In this document: positions 13,601 through 27,400 of the stretch, one piece after another
Layout of the letters: each line of letters begins with the position of its first letter
Position numbering within the stretch: position 1 is the stretch's first letter
Assembly: GCA_005406025.1 (NCBI GenBank)
Contig: BGZK01000085.1
Location: 62,001-126,000 of the forward strand
Origin: Eumeta japonica
Lineage: Eukaryota > Arthropoda > Insecta > Lepidoptera > Psychidae
Length of the DNA: 64,000 bases
Direction of reading: 5' to 3'
Notes under the pieces: generated by a model
Told to the model about the DNA's origin: nothing
The model's database searches: none
The model's input: the letters and a program-made list of their open reading frames with translations, nothing else
Made by a program: the position numbers and the translations under genes

Positions 13601-15770
13601 TTTTTTACATGACATTGTATTATACATTGCGTTTTGTTGAAGCCAATTAATTCTGAAAAACTGCAGCTTTGTAACAAGCTTTAGCGACTTTGTGAATTCG
13701 TCATGCGTCTGCTTACATCGCTACAGCGCTGCGAGTCGGTCTATGCATGCGTATATGTATAGCTTTACATCTGTCAATGTTATTTCATCTTTACATATCT
13801 TTACATATATTTATTTACTTTACTTATCTTTACATATATTTATGTATGTGACCACGCTTTTTTCTGTAACATAGGTAACCGTAGACTTAAATTGCCTACA
13901 TTTCGAAATCGAGTCAATTTTTTTTTTTGAAAAATACATCCAAAGATTTATTTCTGAAAACATTTTTATTTGTCCTTTTATATATTTTCACATCGCCTGA
14001 CTACTCATTCGAACGTGATTGACGTACAAACGACCGCTATTCTCGTAAATTTACATCTCTGGGATATTGTACAGTCAACCACAATTAAGTCTATCTTTAG
14101 TCCATCTTTGTCGACATAACTTTTTGTACATAAAATTTTGTGTCATCACACTCATATATACTTCAGAAATTACGACGAGTTGCGCCAAAAGGTAAAAAAC
14201 TAATTGTCAAATTAACCGGTTGCCAAACAATGTATGAACAATTTGTCAATCTTTGAGGATAACATTTATAAATTGCATTTTTTCTTTTGATAATTTGGAT
14301 AATTAAAGTAACCTTCTGACGAGTTTATACACCGACTTTTACTGATCAATTGTACTGTACGAATTGCACGTTACTGATTTTTTATTGATGATTAAACTGT
14401 GAAGTTTCGACTTGGAAACCGAGACTGTTTAATGCTCTCGCGCGTTACTTTGTCCAAAATGAGAACGGGTCCCGTCCCGTGTTTACAATTTATTATTTAA
14501 CGGTAAATATGAACCAACAAAATAAAAAACCAGCATGAGTGTAAATTAAAGGTGACTGCTGTATTAAAGTAATTTTGCGGGATTACTATAATTACGAAAT
14601 CGACCGATTTATTGGGTCCAGTACATCCTTGCATTTTTATGGAGATATGCAATTGCAGGCAATAAATAATTTATTTATTTACGTCAAATGTTATAAATCC
14701 TTTGTTTGTAATAATGACCTGTGAGTTGTAATAGCACCTGTGACCAAATGCCATAACACAATTTAATGGATGTTTTTGTTTTAAAATTCACGATAATTTT
14801 TAACTAATAAGATCGTGGATAGAAAATGCATAATTGCCATAAATTATGTGGTGCATATTATTTTACAATAAAAAGAAATATTATTCCTTCTAATAAAAGT
14901 ACAGGTAATTTTATTAAAATACTTGGCGACATGTGACGCTTATAAAGTTTTTCTAAATAAAGAAAATATCAAATTATGCACTAGAAAGTGATGCAATGCG
15001 GAATACGTCAATATATTTCTACCTCAATTCCATAAGAACGATTACTCCCGTAAATCTTTAGGTGTGAAGCTAATAAAAATATTAAAATAAAAAATTTAAA
15101 AGCATCATTACACGTATAAGTATATTTTTTTAAAAAGTGTCAGTTTGTAACCTTTCAAGAATTTATTATTCAAAGACAATGAATTGATATTAATTAAGAG
15201 TCAGATGACTGTTTTTAATATTTCAAACATTCATCCCCTATTTTACGACCTTCCCCCTTGGACCTCGCTTTCAGTGGCGATTGCCCCACTGTGGAACACG
15301 AAAGTGTTAATCCTTTATTCACGTGCGTTGCTTGATCGGTTGTTATGCCAAGTTTCCACACCCAACTGCTGATGCTGCATACCCTATCGTAGTTTTCTAG
15401 TAGTCCACAATGCAATGATAAAGGCCGGGACTGACGGCTTTCGGCTCGGGAAGGTCCCTAATTCGATTCGCGTAACTGCGGGAATTGATCGATGAGTTTT
15501 TAGCTTAACTGAAACCAACCGAGACCGTGACTCCAAGAGCATGCTAATTAGTCCCAAACTTTGTCCGTAAATTGGGGACCACGGTCGTTATCACTCGTCT
15601 ACCCGCGACCTAGCTCAAGGTTCATGTCTGAAATCTGAAATCTATCGTGGGAGGATATGACTTGACGATGAACTGATGCAAATTGATACAATTCTATTCA
15701 AGAATGCTATAATCGTCATCTCAATACATTAAAAAAATTTGGTTGCCTAAAGTCGGTATACGGGCGAAAG

Positions 15771-16191
15771 TTTTACGTGACAACGACTTTGAATGGTAAA
15801 ATCATTTTAATGTGAATATTCATTCGTATAGTAGGAAGAAGGATGAAATAATAGTAACAATTTAAAACATTTATTTATACAAAGAATTATATTTAAAACA
15901 TTAATTTATACAAAGAATCTCGCACTGAATTTCATATTAACAAAATTTTATTTTTACCTTTACACATACATGTATTTATATACAAATATACATACAATAA
16001 CTTGCAATACATTTGCAAGCTATGCACTATTCTCTAGCTGCGCGCGGCAGACCGATCATAGTTGAGTGGGAGAGAGCAAGGCATTCGGCGGGCCTCTCTC
16101 GTTCGGTGACTCATCGTTACGTTACCGAGCGTTACACTTTTCATAAGTGACTCCCAGCCGCAACCTAATTTAAGACGTTGTCACGTCAAAA
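15771..16191. mobile_element. 421-bp MITE with ACGTGACAACG inverted ends
   Basis: Left end TTTTACGTGACAACGACTT; the inverse complement of the right end is TTTTGACGTGACAACGTCTT, differing by one base and one indel. The left half is AT-rich and contains an internal duplication (TTATACAAAGAAT twice). The right half is GC-rich. No transposase frame. Flanks show no clear target duplication. Fragments of the family lie at 5695 and 6505. Confidence 0.75.
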
Positions 16192-17340
16192 ATGTTCAAC
16201 GATAACATTGAAATGATAATTACAATCGGACAATCGAATCCAAGCAAAGAATACCTACTTCTAGAGTTTGATAATAATACAATTCATTTAGACTTATTTC
16301 AAAGCTCAGCTCGAAATTATGCGTAGCAGCACAAATTATTCTGTGTTCATTTCTAAACTGCAAAACAATTTCTATTTTCAAATATAAATTACTGTTGTGG
16401 CAGCGAAATAAATTAGCATAATAAAGGTGGGTTGTGACCCGCAGATGCGCACGCGCCACACGGGCCGCCGCCGGCTTGCACTAATCGCTTCTGTCTTTCT
16501 GACTTATACTTTCCGTGACTTCCAAAGCTAGAACTTTGTAAGAGAGTAGTATGGTATGACCTCGGTATTAACACAGGAAAACTGGGATCACTCTGATGTT
16601 AGTAGAGATCTGAAACTAGATTTTGAAATGTGTTGATATCATCACTGAGAATGATATAACTCTAAGAATCGATTGCGCCTGCGCGCGTTTTGCGATATAT
16701 ATTTTTGTATTCAAAACGCTTGAATGTGTTCTGATGCAGTTTTTATATTTCTAAAATACTATTTCAGACGAGCTAGAGATCACATGTTAATCTTCTTCAA
16801 GGAGAAGTGTGCTCTGACAGTTATGGGTTTCCATTTTTAGTTTAAATATCCATCAAATACATTAGCTGCTGTTTTTGAATTCTAGGAAATTTATATTTTG
16901 GCATTTATATGTAACGCCAATTCTACGGCTTCTAACGAACATATTCCAAATTACATATATAACGGAATGGCCCAGTGTAACATTGGTTTCTTTAAAGCTT
17001 CGCAATTGCATTCGAAACCTTGTATAGTGTCGATGAATCCTTGGCATCCGTCTGTCCGTTAGCCTTTCTATTCAAATTACCATAATAGTGAAGTGAAATT
17101 TATTAGAGATTTTCTACATTAGCGTGAGGCGCCCTCCTTGAGGCGCTACACACATCTGGCAAAGTGTTTACTGAAGGCCACCACAGGAGGCTCTCGACCG
17201 CGAGCGCCGCGTGCGGATGGTGCTCGCTTGTACTTGTTGCCCGAATTTAGTAATCAGTTTACCGATTTTAACACATCGCCATGATATAAATACCTGCGAC
17301 TAAGTAAATCGAAACTAATTAGCATTATTAGTTTTGACTT

Positions 17341-17506
17341 ACAATATAAAGCACGAAACTCTGTCGCCCTGAAGTGCGTGCGAATGTTGTAATGCGCAGG
17401 TTCTGCGCACCCCAACCCGTCTTTCTTATCTCCCGCTTTCCTATTTTACGCCATTGTGACGCTTTCGTGACTAACTTCACAGCGGCAGTTTCGTACATTG
17501 TACTGT
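17341..17506 (-). mobile_element. Short MITE, GCACGAAACTCTG family, copy A
   Basis: Left GCACGAAACTCTGTCGC; right end CAGCGGCAGTTTCGTACATT is its inverse complement with mismatches. The interior includes TTTTACGCCATTGTGACGCT, which is present in inverse orientation in the copy at 44591. Confidence 0.6.
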
Positions 17507-18278
17507 ACTATTATTATTAGATTTACGTTTAATATTTTTTCAATTTTAAATAAACAAATTTTTTGTTAATCAATTGCATTTCAATGAAACCACCTCCACC
17601 ATCACGACCACCTAACCACAACTCGATCACTTCTTTTACTTTCAACTACATAAAAACTTATTTGAAGATGTTCAGACGACTATTAAGCGATGACGTCATA
17701 ACTCCCAGAGGCATGCACTTACGTACGCACTGGACGTGGCGATCAAAACTCAAAAGAGACTTCATTGGTATTAGTAACATCAATATAAACGAAATTAATG
17801 ATGCGCTATGAGAGAGAGCTGTATCTATGTCCAGCGGTGATTGTAACAGTAGACTGATGATACTTCGTAATTACTTAACAGACGTCACTTATGACCATAA
17901 AAATGGCTGCGACAATTGATAGAAAATAACAATGTTAATTAAACTCCATTTTGTATTTTTTTTAAATGTTGCATACTCCGCTGCAACGGCCGAAGACCGC
18001 GGCGTTGAGCTACGACTAACAGTAGGTACAGGGCGTAAGGCCTAGGAAAGGACTTAAGTTATTGTTACTCTACGAAACTTTATAAGCCTCCAAAAAAACC
18101 TTTGTTTTTTAAGCTATTGGCTTTTTTGGATCAATCGAGTATTATTTTACTATTCTGAGCCAAATAGCAAAGATATTGATCGTAAACCTTTGTTCTCTTT
18201 CTGTAGATAAAATATATAGTTGAAACAGGAAGTTGATATGTATTCATATGATCAAAGTCAAGTTTTCCGTTCCCTCAG

Positions 18279-18467
18279 CCGGACACGGTTCCGCAAGCCA
18301 GCGTGGACATGACCACGGTGCTGGAGGTCAGCGAAGCGGACTCCGTGACCGGGCACGCCCACAGCCTGGCCATCACCGCGCCCGAGAGGGTCACCTTCGT
18401 CAAGGGCACCTCCAGAGAGGAGACCAGGTGGTGGGCCGACGTGCTCAGCGTCTACCCTAGGAGCAAG
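18279..18467 (+). CDS. osp: osp exon 1 of window: C-terminal half of PH domain 1
   Basis: Acceptor CCCTCAG precedes 18279 and donor AAG|GTGAGT follows 18467; 189 nt, phase 0 at both ends. The product begins [17 protein letters not shown], runs through the last beta strands of a PH domain, and ends in the C-terminal helix carrying the invariant tryptophan ([15 protein letters not shown]). The same arrangement is found in the first PH domain of MPRIP. Clear coding composition: GC-rich against AT-rich flanks. Confidence 0.9.
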
Positions 18468-21400
18468 GTGAGTGTTGCACAAAACGCAGTGCGACTTCAG
18501 TTTATGCGTGATTACGTAATACAAATTATACCTAGCCAACTTCCTTTGGATTGTGACACACATAATGTAACGTTCTGTTCGGCCGTTGACCCGGACGCAC
18601 TGGCTGTCTATCCTGCACAGCTTGTAAAATAATATATTGTACTAGCTTATGCCCACGGCTCCACCCGCGTGGACGTATAACTAATTTCTCGTTTTCTGTA
18701 TCGGATAATCTTTCTATAGTCGATACCAATCCCGGTCCAATTTTCAATTTAAATTTCAATGTCACAGTTAATTCCGATTTACTTTTGTTCTTTAGTCTAA
18801 TCCTGCGACCCCTTCTTTTCCAATCGCACTTTCGCTGTCGATTTTAATAGCGTTTCCACTTTCGATATTTGTTCAGATTTCTTTTAATTATTGCATTATT
18901 GCGGGAACGCATTTGTGGGAGATATAATGTATTGTATGTATAATCCAGAAAATACTTAATTTTGTGCTTAATTTCATCTAAATCAGTCCATCCGTCTACA
19001 CGCAATTGAGTTACAAATGACCACATATCGTTACAAATTATCACATGTATAATATTATAATAATAGGATATAGTACTGACATGGTGTCAAAAAGATGTGG
19101 CGTAAAACACTCTACCGTTCATTCTAATTTACTTTGACTTTCTTGCTATTAAGCCGTCATTATTAATCATATTGTTTTAATGGGATTATTGACACTCTTC
19201 TCTTACTTTTGTTTTTCCTCTTCCTGACCCTCTCACACCATATTTTCCTCTCCTTCTTTCCTCACCTTCCTCCCTCTCATTCCTTATTGCCATAGGCAAA
19301 ACAAACAATAAGCATAACAACAGAATAAGATAAAATTAATGTTTTGAAAATCTTCTAGTTGACGTTTAGAAGTTATAGCGATAAACATGTAAAAAATATA
19401 TATTCCATGTTACAAGGAGTTATATTACTTTTTTAAATGTCATCAAAATTATTTAAGTCAACATCGAGTTAATAGTAGACAAACAGACAGAAAGATAAAC
19501 AGACACGAGCTTATATATTACAAAATGTTGTACTCTATGAAATACTAAAGTTAAATCAGTTTAACTATTGTTGAGTTATAAAAAAAAACACAAATGAACC
19601 GGTAGATAAACTAATAAAAAGTAATGTATGACCGTTCTCTGATGTCAAACTATCTCCGTGCCAAATTTCATCAAATTCAGTACAAGGTTTAGACGTGTAG
19701 ACGTAATAGGTAGACAGAAACAATGTCATATTAATGATATCGGTAGAGATATTCTTTCCGAATTATACATCTTGTTCTATATGGATTTTAGAAATTAAAT
19801 ATTTGATGTTCTTTCGTATATTATAAATCTTTTAAACTACATATTCTGTTAATACAATGTAACACACGACACACAAACTGCTACATGTAGTTACATGCAA
19901 GCCCCCACGTCTATAAACTGTGTAGGTAAGGAGTAAGTATATACATGTATAATGAAGGTATCTATGCATTTGAAATAAAAAAATCTTAACGTCTGTTAAT
20001 TGAAAGACGCTGTGTAAATCAACAACAAAACTTGTTGAATTTATTTATATCCGTCTATGTCATAGCTAGCTTTTAAGTCTTATCATATCCGATTAAGTAT
20101 ATAATAACAATACTTAATTACTCGAATCAAGTGTATTAAAAAAAAATTAATAATATTTTCAAGATTTATGTAAAATGAAAAACGGTATTTTTGAAATCCA
20201 ACGAGTGGAATTATATTTATATAAGTTAAATAATAATCTATACATTAAATTAACAATAATTCTATGTATAGAATTCAATAATATTCTCTATACATATTAA
20301 TAATACTCTGTAGTTAAATAATATTTATTTAAAAACCGCCAACAGCAATGTAATATAATTATCTCTATTATTAAACGTTTCGTTTTACTACTAATATTTT
20401 GTGAAAAAAACAATGTTTTATCAGCGAACGTTCTCAGTAACGATCACTTAATTCTGAAATTTATTTTGTCATGTGCACGCGCCGCGATAAGCATCTTAAG
20501 TGCGTTTGGCTGAGTTAAGCATTCGTCAACCTATCGCAGGACGCATTTACCGGTTTTTAGGGTAACTCTGGACATTGTATATAACTATCGACAATAAATA
20601 CGCATAGATGTTATTAAAGATAAAGTTATGGCAACAATTTATAATATTTTATTTTATTAACGACCGAATATGATTAATAAAGGCAACCATATCGTATCCG
20701 TACAATGGATTATAGAAAAATAACAAACATATATAGCGAATGGTTTTCAAATTGGAACAGACAAATACAACCAATTTTCTTTAATATCATAAGTAAATTT
20801 AAATTAAAAGTTCTTCTATTCGTATGACAATCGCTAATAATCCTCAAGAGTCGCCCATGACTTTCGCAATACTCCACTGCTGGAATCCCTCTGGTATTGG
20901 TGAACCAAGGTCGTTCGTGAACCTCTATTACTTTAAACTTCTGTTGTAACCGACCAAACATTCCAATTAAAATTAAATGATCAACAAAGTTCATATAGCT
21001 AGCGTAAAATAGTTGAAAAAAAATAACTAGATACATTTTGATCCATGACGCGATCCCAAGCTTTTCATATACAGACTAAAATCCTAGTGCTTATTCAATT
21101 CGACGCTGGAACCGTTGAACTCGGACGATATCGCACTTGACCGCTCCCGTAGGGGTAGATAAAAAAGTCAGTGCACGATACCGAGACGAAATGCTTTGCT
21201 ACAGAGCGTACAATGAAACCTGCTGGCGTAAGGGCAGTCGCCGCGACGCGACCGGTCCTGGATTAAAACGATATACTTGTAGATTTAAATTATTTAATGC
21301 CCTTGTGGCACATTTATTCACTATACGGGCGAAGAGGGTCATAAATAACTAATTATTTTTTTCAATTATCCCAAAATGCAAATAGTCAAAAAAATCATAT

Positions 21401-24400
21401 GCGCGTAATAGTGTATAAAAATCTTGCCTCCTGACGAAAATAATATTATGAGAGAGGCTCAAATGGGAAAGTAGCCAATGAAAGCGATGGAAATAATTCA
21501 GACTACACAAAACAGTCGGGTTGTTAAGTATCAATATGTTTAGGTATTGGCATAAAGAACGGCTGACGTTAACTTATAAAGTGCCTCTCCTTAAAATTAA
21601 ATACATATTTTAACAGTTCCTAATGGATCGAATTTTGTGACAATTTTATAGAAGAAATTCATTAATTTTTGATATCATCGTTTAATGAATGTGTTATAGG
21701 TAATCGCAACTTGAATACTCAAACATCACTTTCATTGCTTTTGAAAACGCTAAACACATCGGCAAAATAATTAAAAACCAAAACAGACATCGATCTCATT
21801 ACAAAATATAAGTACGAGCACTAGTTGTGCACTTAAATCATATAAATCTATAAGGAAAATCGCAGGAAATGACTCTACATCTTTAAGGGCCATCCGGATG
21901 CGTCTGCGCGCGACGATGAACGCGTTCTGTCAACAAAATTTAGGGTTCATTTAGCATTGCTCAACAAAGATTTGTTATAGGGCCTTTTATCAGATACAGT
22001 ACGACACACGAAACTCAACGCTCGGAATCGCCTGCGAATGATACATTGCGCAGGTTCAACCTACCCCGTCCCTTCCTTCTTCTCCCCCGCGTTCATATTT
22101 TACGCCATAGCGACGATTTCGTGGCTAACTTCATAGCGGCATAGTTTCGTACATTGCACTTTACCTATACTGCGCCTATATTATTAGCAGGAAATAAGTT
22201 CGACATTTTCAAAAGTTTGTTTGAAATGCATATTTAGAGGTACAGCTTGGTATTAGCTTACATAACAAAATGTACGTGAATTAACGAGGGTGCCATGATC
22301 GCAGTAACATTCACAGTACTGTTTGTTTCCAAAGACTTCTGGTTCTGTCTTAATTTTTTTTCTCCTCTGAGACTATCCCTCTTGGACCGGTTTTCTCGTA
22401 GTACGATATATCTCCGTGAAGCTATTCTCCTGGCTTCATCGGCCGGGTCTTGGCTATATGAACCCGGATTGTGATAGCTAAATAATGGCACGCAAATAAT
22501 TATAATAATCCTTTATTCGGCCCTCAAACAAACAAAAAGGAAGACATGTATAACGTCTTAAAATGATCTTAACTAAGACAGACATTTACAAATTAAAAAT
22601 AAATAAATAACAAAAGGCTGAAAGGATGACCAGCTCAGCAAAGTGCTACAGCCTGAGCCATAGCGCTGATTTTCAGCTGGGCCCTGAAAATTTAAAATTA
22701 AACCCTGATAACTGTACCAAACAAATTTTGTGCATACAAAATAAGAAGGCAGTGCAAACAACCTTGTTTCGCGCATTCTTAATTCAATAGCAGTATAGAA
22801 CCAGGTCTAAAATAAACATATATAAATAGAAAGTAAAATAATTCCACTTTCTTTCTTTTTGTTTTTAAATTGTGTCTTCCATTTCATAATTGTTAAGGAT
22901 GAAAATTTTCCCAGCGGATGATCAGATGACAGAAATGACAGGAAGAACCTTAAAAAAGTGTTCATCGGTCGAGGGTGCTCGCTGCGGGCGTCCACTCCGA
23001 CACTCTCGACGCCGATGGCTAACCGGTGGACGCGCATCGTAACAGAGAATCGATCTGTTGCAATCGCATCGATAATTTTTCGTATTCGAAACGTTTGTGA
23101 AGACAAATTTGAAATGCGTGGACTTGTACTTCGGTGTGGTGACAGCCTGTTCGTGCTTAGCGGCCAAACGTTAATGCGGCGAATACAAAAGTTTGATGTC
23201 GAAACGGTCAATGCTTAGTCATCCCTCAAATAAAATACGAATGTTATTTGATATGGTATTTGTCGCGACATACAAGCAAAATTCGGAAAACACTTTGTTT
23301 TAAAATGCCATCTGGCAACATTTAATCTACATTCTCTATAGGATTGAGGGACATTTATAAATACCGGATAGCGCGACTGGGTCGGAACCGAGACCACATA
23401 TTATGAAGGAATTTATTCTACGTCCGTGCGGAAAGAGGTGTGAACGAAAAACTAGTCCTGAAATATTTCATGTACAAGCAAAACCTTACAAACACACAAC
23501 CGGCCTATAACTAAGTAAAATTCGCTTTTAACATATAAATATAGAGCCGTGATAGTAACAACGGTCACACGTATCATTACCAGTCACAGCTCCGACACGT
23601 AGTCATTAGGCTGCCGGCTGCGTGCGCGCGCGCCTTCCGCGTGTCAGCACGTCAGTCACTCCAGCGCCGTACGCGGCACTGCCCTTTTTTTAGATTTTCT
23701 AGCCGCGAGCATCCACTATAATATCAACTTTTAACTTCGAGATTGTGAACGTAATTATTATATTATTCACTGTCTTAAAAGGTCAATAGAACTGTAATGA
23801 ATAAAAAATATTCTATCTAAGGTATTTATTGTAACTAATGTAATCTTAATTTCGAAAAAGGTATATATATCATTTTTAAGTCGTATATTAAATAAATCAA
23901 ACGGTTCTTTTTTTGTTTGTACCTGTTTAAGTTCATCTAGAAAGGGTGTTTTTCTAGATTTTTAGAACGGATTAACCAACCAATGAGTTATTTGCAATTA
24001 AATTTTAAAAATCGCACAAAAGTAGCCGGAACCTATTATATGACATATGACGTTCGTTTAGTACTAAAAGTTAAGTTTCGATTTTGGGTCTTAGTTTTAA
24101 AACAATGAGTTCAAAAAGAATGATTTTTAATTACAGAATAAGTTCAAATTATAGAATTGGTTCAGATATATATGAAACGGAAAATTAGTATATCTTTTTG
24201 ATTCTAAATGATCTCTAAAAATCATGGTTTCTTCAACCTATCTCCAAAAGTACAACTAAAAATATATTTTAAAAACTGGCATGTTATTATAAGATATAGG
24301 TATATTAAATAATCACCTTTAGTATTTTTTCCTTAATAATATAATTAAAAAAATACTATATAAAAATAGACACCGTTCGACTGCATCTCATTAAAAACTG

Positions 24401-27400
24401 ATACATTTGTTTAATAATTTTTGAGAGCATGTCCCATTGCATAAATACTAAAGTTAAATCAAAACCAGTCTTTATTTTTATTCACAAAAAAGTCCCAATT
24501 ACTCTTTATCTTTAAAAACAAACAAATTCGTCATTCGGCGATAATGTATTTTTTACTGTTTCCATGGCTGCAAAAAATAAATAAATACTTTCTTTTTTAT
24601 ATGTAATGTAAATCTTAGATTTTCAACCGAGAATCAAACCTTGATTCCTTAAGCGGCCATTCCGTCTCCCAGTCGTTCGGTGGACAACACTGCGATTAGT
24701 TGATATTTTTTTTCCGATGCTTGGGAGTATTATGGAACATGGTCCGGCCATACGGAGCTAGGAAAAAGACCCACTTACTTCCTCGTAACACACGAGACTG
24801 GGTAATTGCGATGCGGAAAGAAGATCAGGAAAGCCGTAATTGTAATTGTTCGAAAGCCTCGCTTTTGCTCGAGACAGCGGACAACCTGTGCGTGGGGTTA
24901 CCGTATCTAATTTTAGAAAACCCTGTGAAAAATATAACATTGAGGAATTAGTGCGAAATTCTTGAAAATGGTTGGTGATTATATGGACAGACTAGAAAAA
25001 TATTAGATTCATTACACCAATCGATAATTAAAGCATCTTTGTATGTCAAAAAAAAAATGGTATTCTTTCTCTAGAATAGTCATAATAAAAGTTCCTCAAA
25101 CATTTATGACCATGTTTTTCAGTCACAATATCTTTGTTTTTATTAATGAAAAGCAATAACTCCCTAATTTTTAATAAGATGTATTAACTAGCTTTTTTGA
25201 AATATTAATTATATTTTTTACAATGAAATAAACATTGTAAAACTGCCCTTTTGTTATTTGCGTCGGCTTTGCGAAATTAAAACTTATTGTTAATTTATAA
25301 TGCGATTTTATCGATAGCGATTAAGCACACAGTTTTGGCTCATAGGAAACGCCCGTTTCGGCTTTAATTTTTAGATATTATATCACCTTAATTTAGAATT
25401 AGATTAATTCAGAATACGACCTCAATATGATATTGTTGAAGCGCACAAAACAATGACTGAAAGCTATGTTCTTTCAAACTCGACAAATACTTGATATTAT
25501 TTTAGTTTAAATATAATGAGAATTGATTTATCTTCAAATATTATAAAATAAAGGCGCTATTTCTTTTTTTCTCTTTGTACTCTCAGTTCTTTTAAAACAC
25601 GCCATAGAGTTCCGAAAGTTTAATCATAACTTCGAGATTTTTATTTGCTATGGTTTGTTGTTTAAACCTATCCGTTCGTTTACCTCTACGTCATCTATAT
25701 TTTAATGCAGTACGTTAGAAAACCAAACTAATGTATAACAAAATACCTTAATTTAATATATAATAATTATATGTTATAAGGTACAAATACTATGATATAT
25801 AATGGAAAGGCCTTAAAAAAAAACACAAAATACTATGCATGTTTGTTGTACGTTTCTTCTAAGGTTGAACTACAATCATAATTTTTGTCTTCCTAAATTC
25901 ACTTAAATATAATCAGTGTCGCTTATAATATGAGTTAATGTATATCTGTCCATATGTCTTCTTTTAATTCAACATTTGTTTGACCGATTTCTATGAAATT
26001 TGGCACTTGATAGACTTCATTGTCGCATGCAATATAAACTATAAGCTATACTAATTTTTTGTCTTTATTTTCGTTACGGTCGGTCATATGTATTTGCTCA
26101 TTTTGCTTGGAGAGGATGAAGATACGGAGGAAGTGGAGGAGAAGGAGACACGAAGTGATACGGTGGGGGAGGAACTAAGAGAAGTTTAGGATTAACATCG
26201 GGATTGGTGATAGGATCAACATTAGGTCGAAGCTTTCATAAAGGTTCCAATTCCTTATGCAGGCGGGCGGAACCGCGAGCAAAACTTAGCGTCATCGCTA
26301 TCGTCTTCCGAACTCAAACGAACCTTAATTTTTTTTTACCTTTTGAAAATATGACATTACTCCTCACTTTCAGCCAGTATACCTTAGATATCCAAAAAAA
26401 GAATACCCGAAACAATAGAACCCTTGGCAAACCTAACCTAAGAGGCCCTTTACCTCGCTCAAGTCGGTATACCTTACTGGCAAATCGACTGTTAAATGGT
26501 GGACTTGATCGCTTTTCATGTTATAAAATCGATCGACCAGAAAGTTGTTTTTTTAACTTCCCGCTAAGAAAATTAAAAAAGTTTTAAAAATCGGGATATT
26601 ATTGGTTCTACCCCGTCTTTAGATAATCGAGTTTTCATTAGAACTTGACGTTTTGAGGTCACAGGAAGCCATCCTGTCGATGGTGTCTGTATGTCTGAGT
26701 GTGTGTGTGCGTGCGAGCATGTGTGCTTGCGTGCGTGCGTATGTGTGTGTGGATGTATGTAAACGTCTCATAACTTTTGAACGGCTTGACCGATTGGAAC
26801 CAAACAAGTAGCGTTGCAAAGTGTTTCACCAAACTTAAATCGACTGATTCGGACCAATAGATTTTGAGGACTCTTAAAAACAAAAATTTTGAAAACTGTT
26901 TTTTCGAATAAGTTAAACGACTTTGCCGATCGATTCCAAAAACTAATCAGCTCTTAACATTAAAAAATCACGTCAGTCCCCGCCGGTCCGGTTAAAATCG
27001 GTCAATTTGTTCCTTAGATATCGTTAACAGAAAGTTTTGAAAAAATTAATTTTTCAAATTACTCCGAAATTCTATGTCTGACCATTTAAAGTTAGCGGAA
27101 AGTTGCAGAGATGGCCTTTAGGGTCAACTCTTTTACTAATTTTTTTTCCCCGACAATGCCATCGTTGCCATGTTTTGATAAGCATCTCATGTGACGTATA
27201 TAGATACGTGTATGTATAAGAATCATAAAAAAATATTTGTAAACGTGACCCCAATAAAAGGCATTTGATTTTATAACAACTATATCACGAACGACTTTAC
27301 CAATAAATATATATTTAATTGCAATCATTTCATAACCGTGGACGAACTTGTACAATATCAATACATCAATTGAGTCAACCTTCAACCGAGACCTTGAAGG

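Larger units (their letters stand above)
1..18278 (+). other. Large intron of osp (5' part outside the window)
   Basis: No exon with PH-domain-like coding was found here on the + strand, although the first half of PH domain 1 must lie upstream of 18279. The stretch is AT-rich. It contains repeat fragments (1980-2420), a MITE fragment (5695-5850), a mariner remnant (6575-7626), a complete MITE (15771-16191) and a short MITE (17341-17506). Small GC-rich islets at about 590-760, 4990-5160, 10140-10390 and 11400-11660 stand out from the background but show no convincing coding frame with splice sites. The rest shows nothing I can name. Confidence 0.6.
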
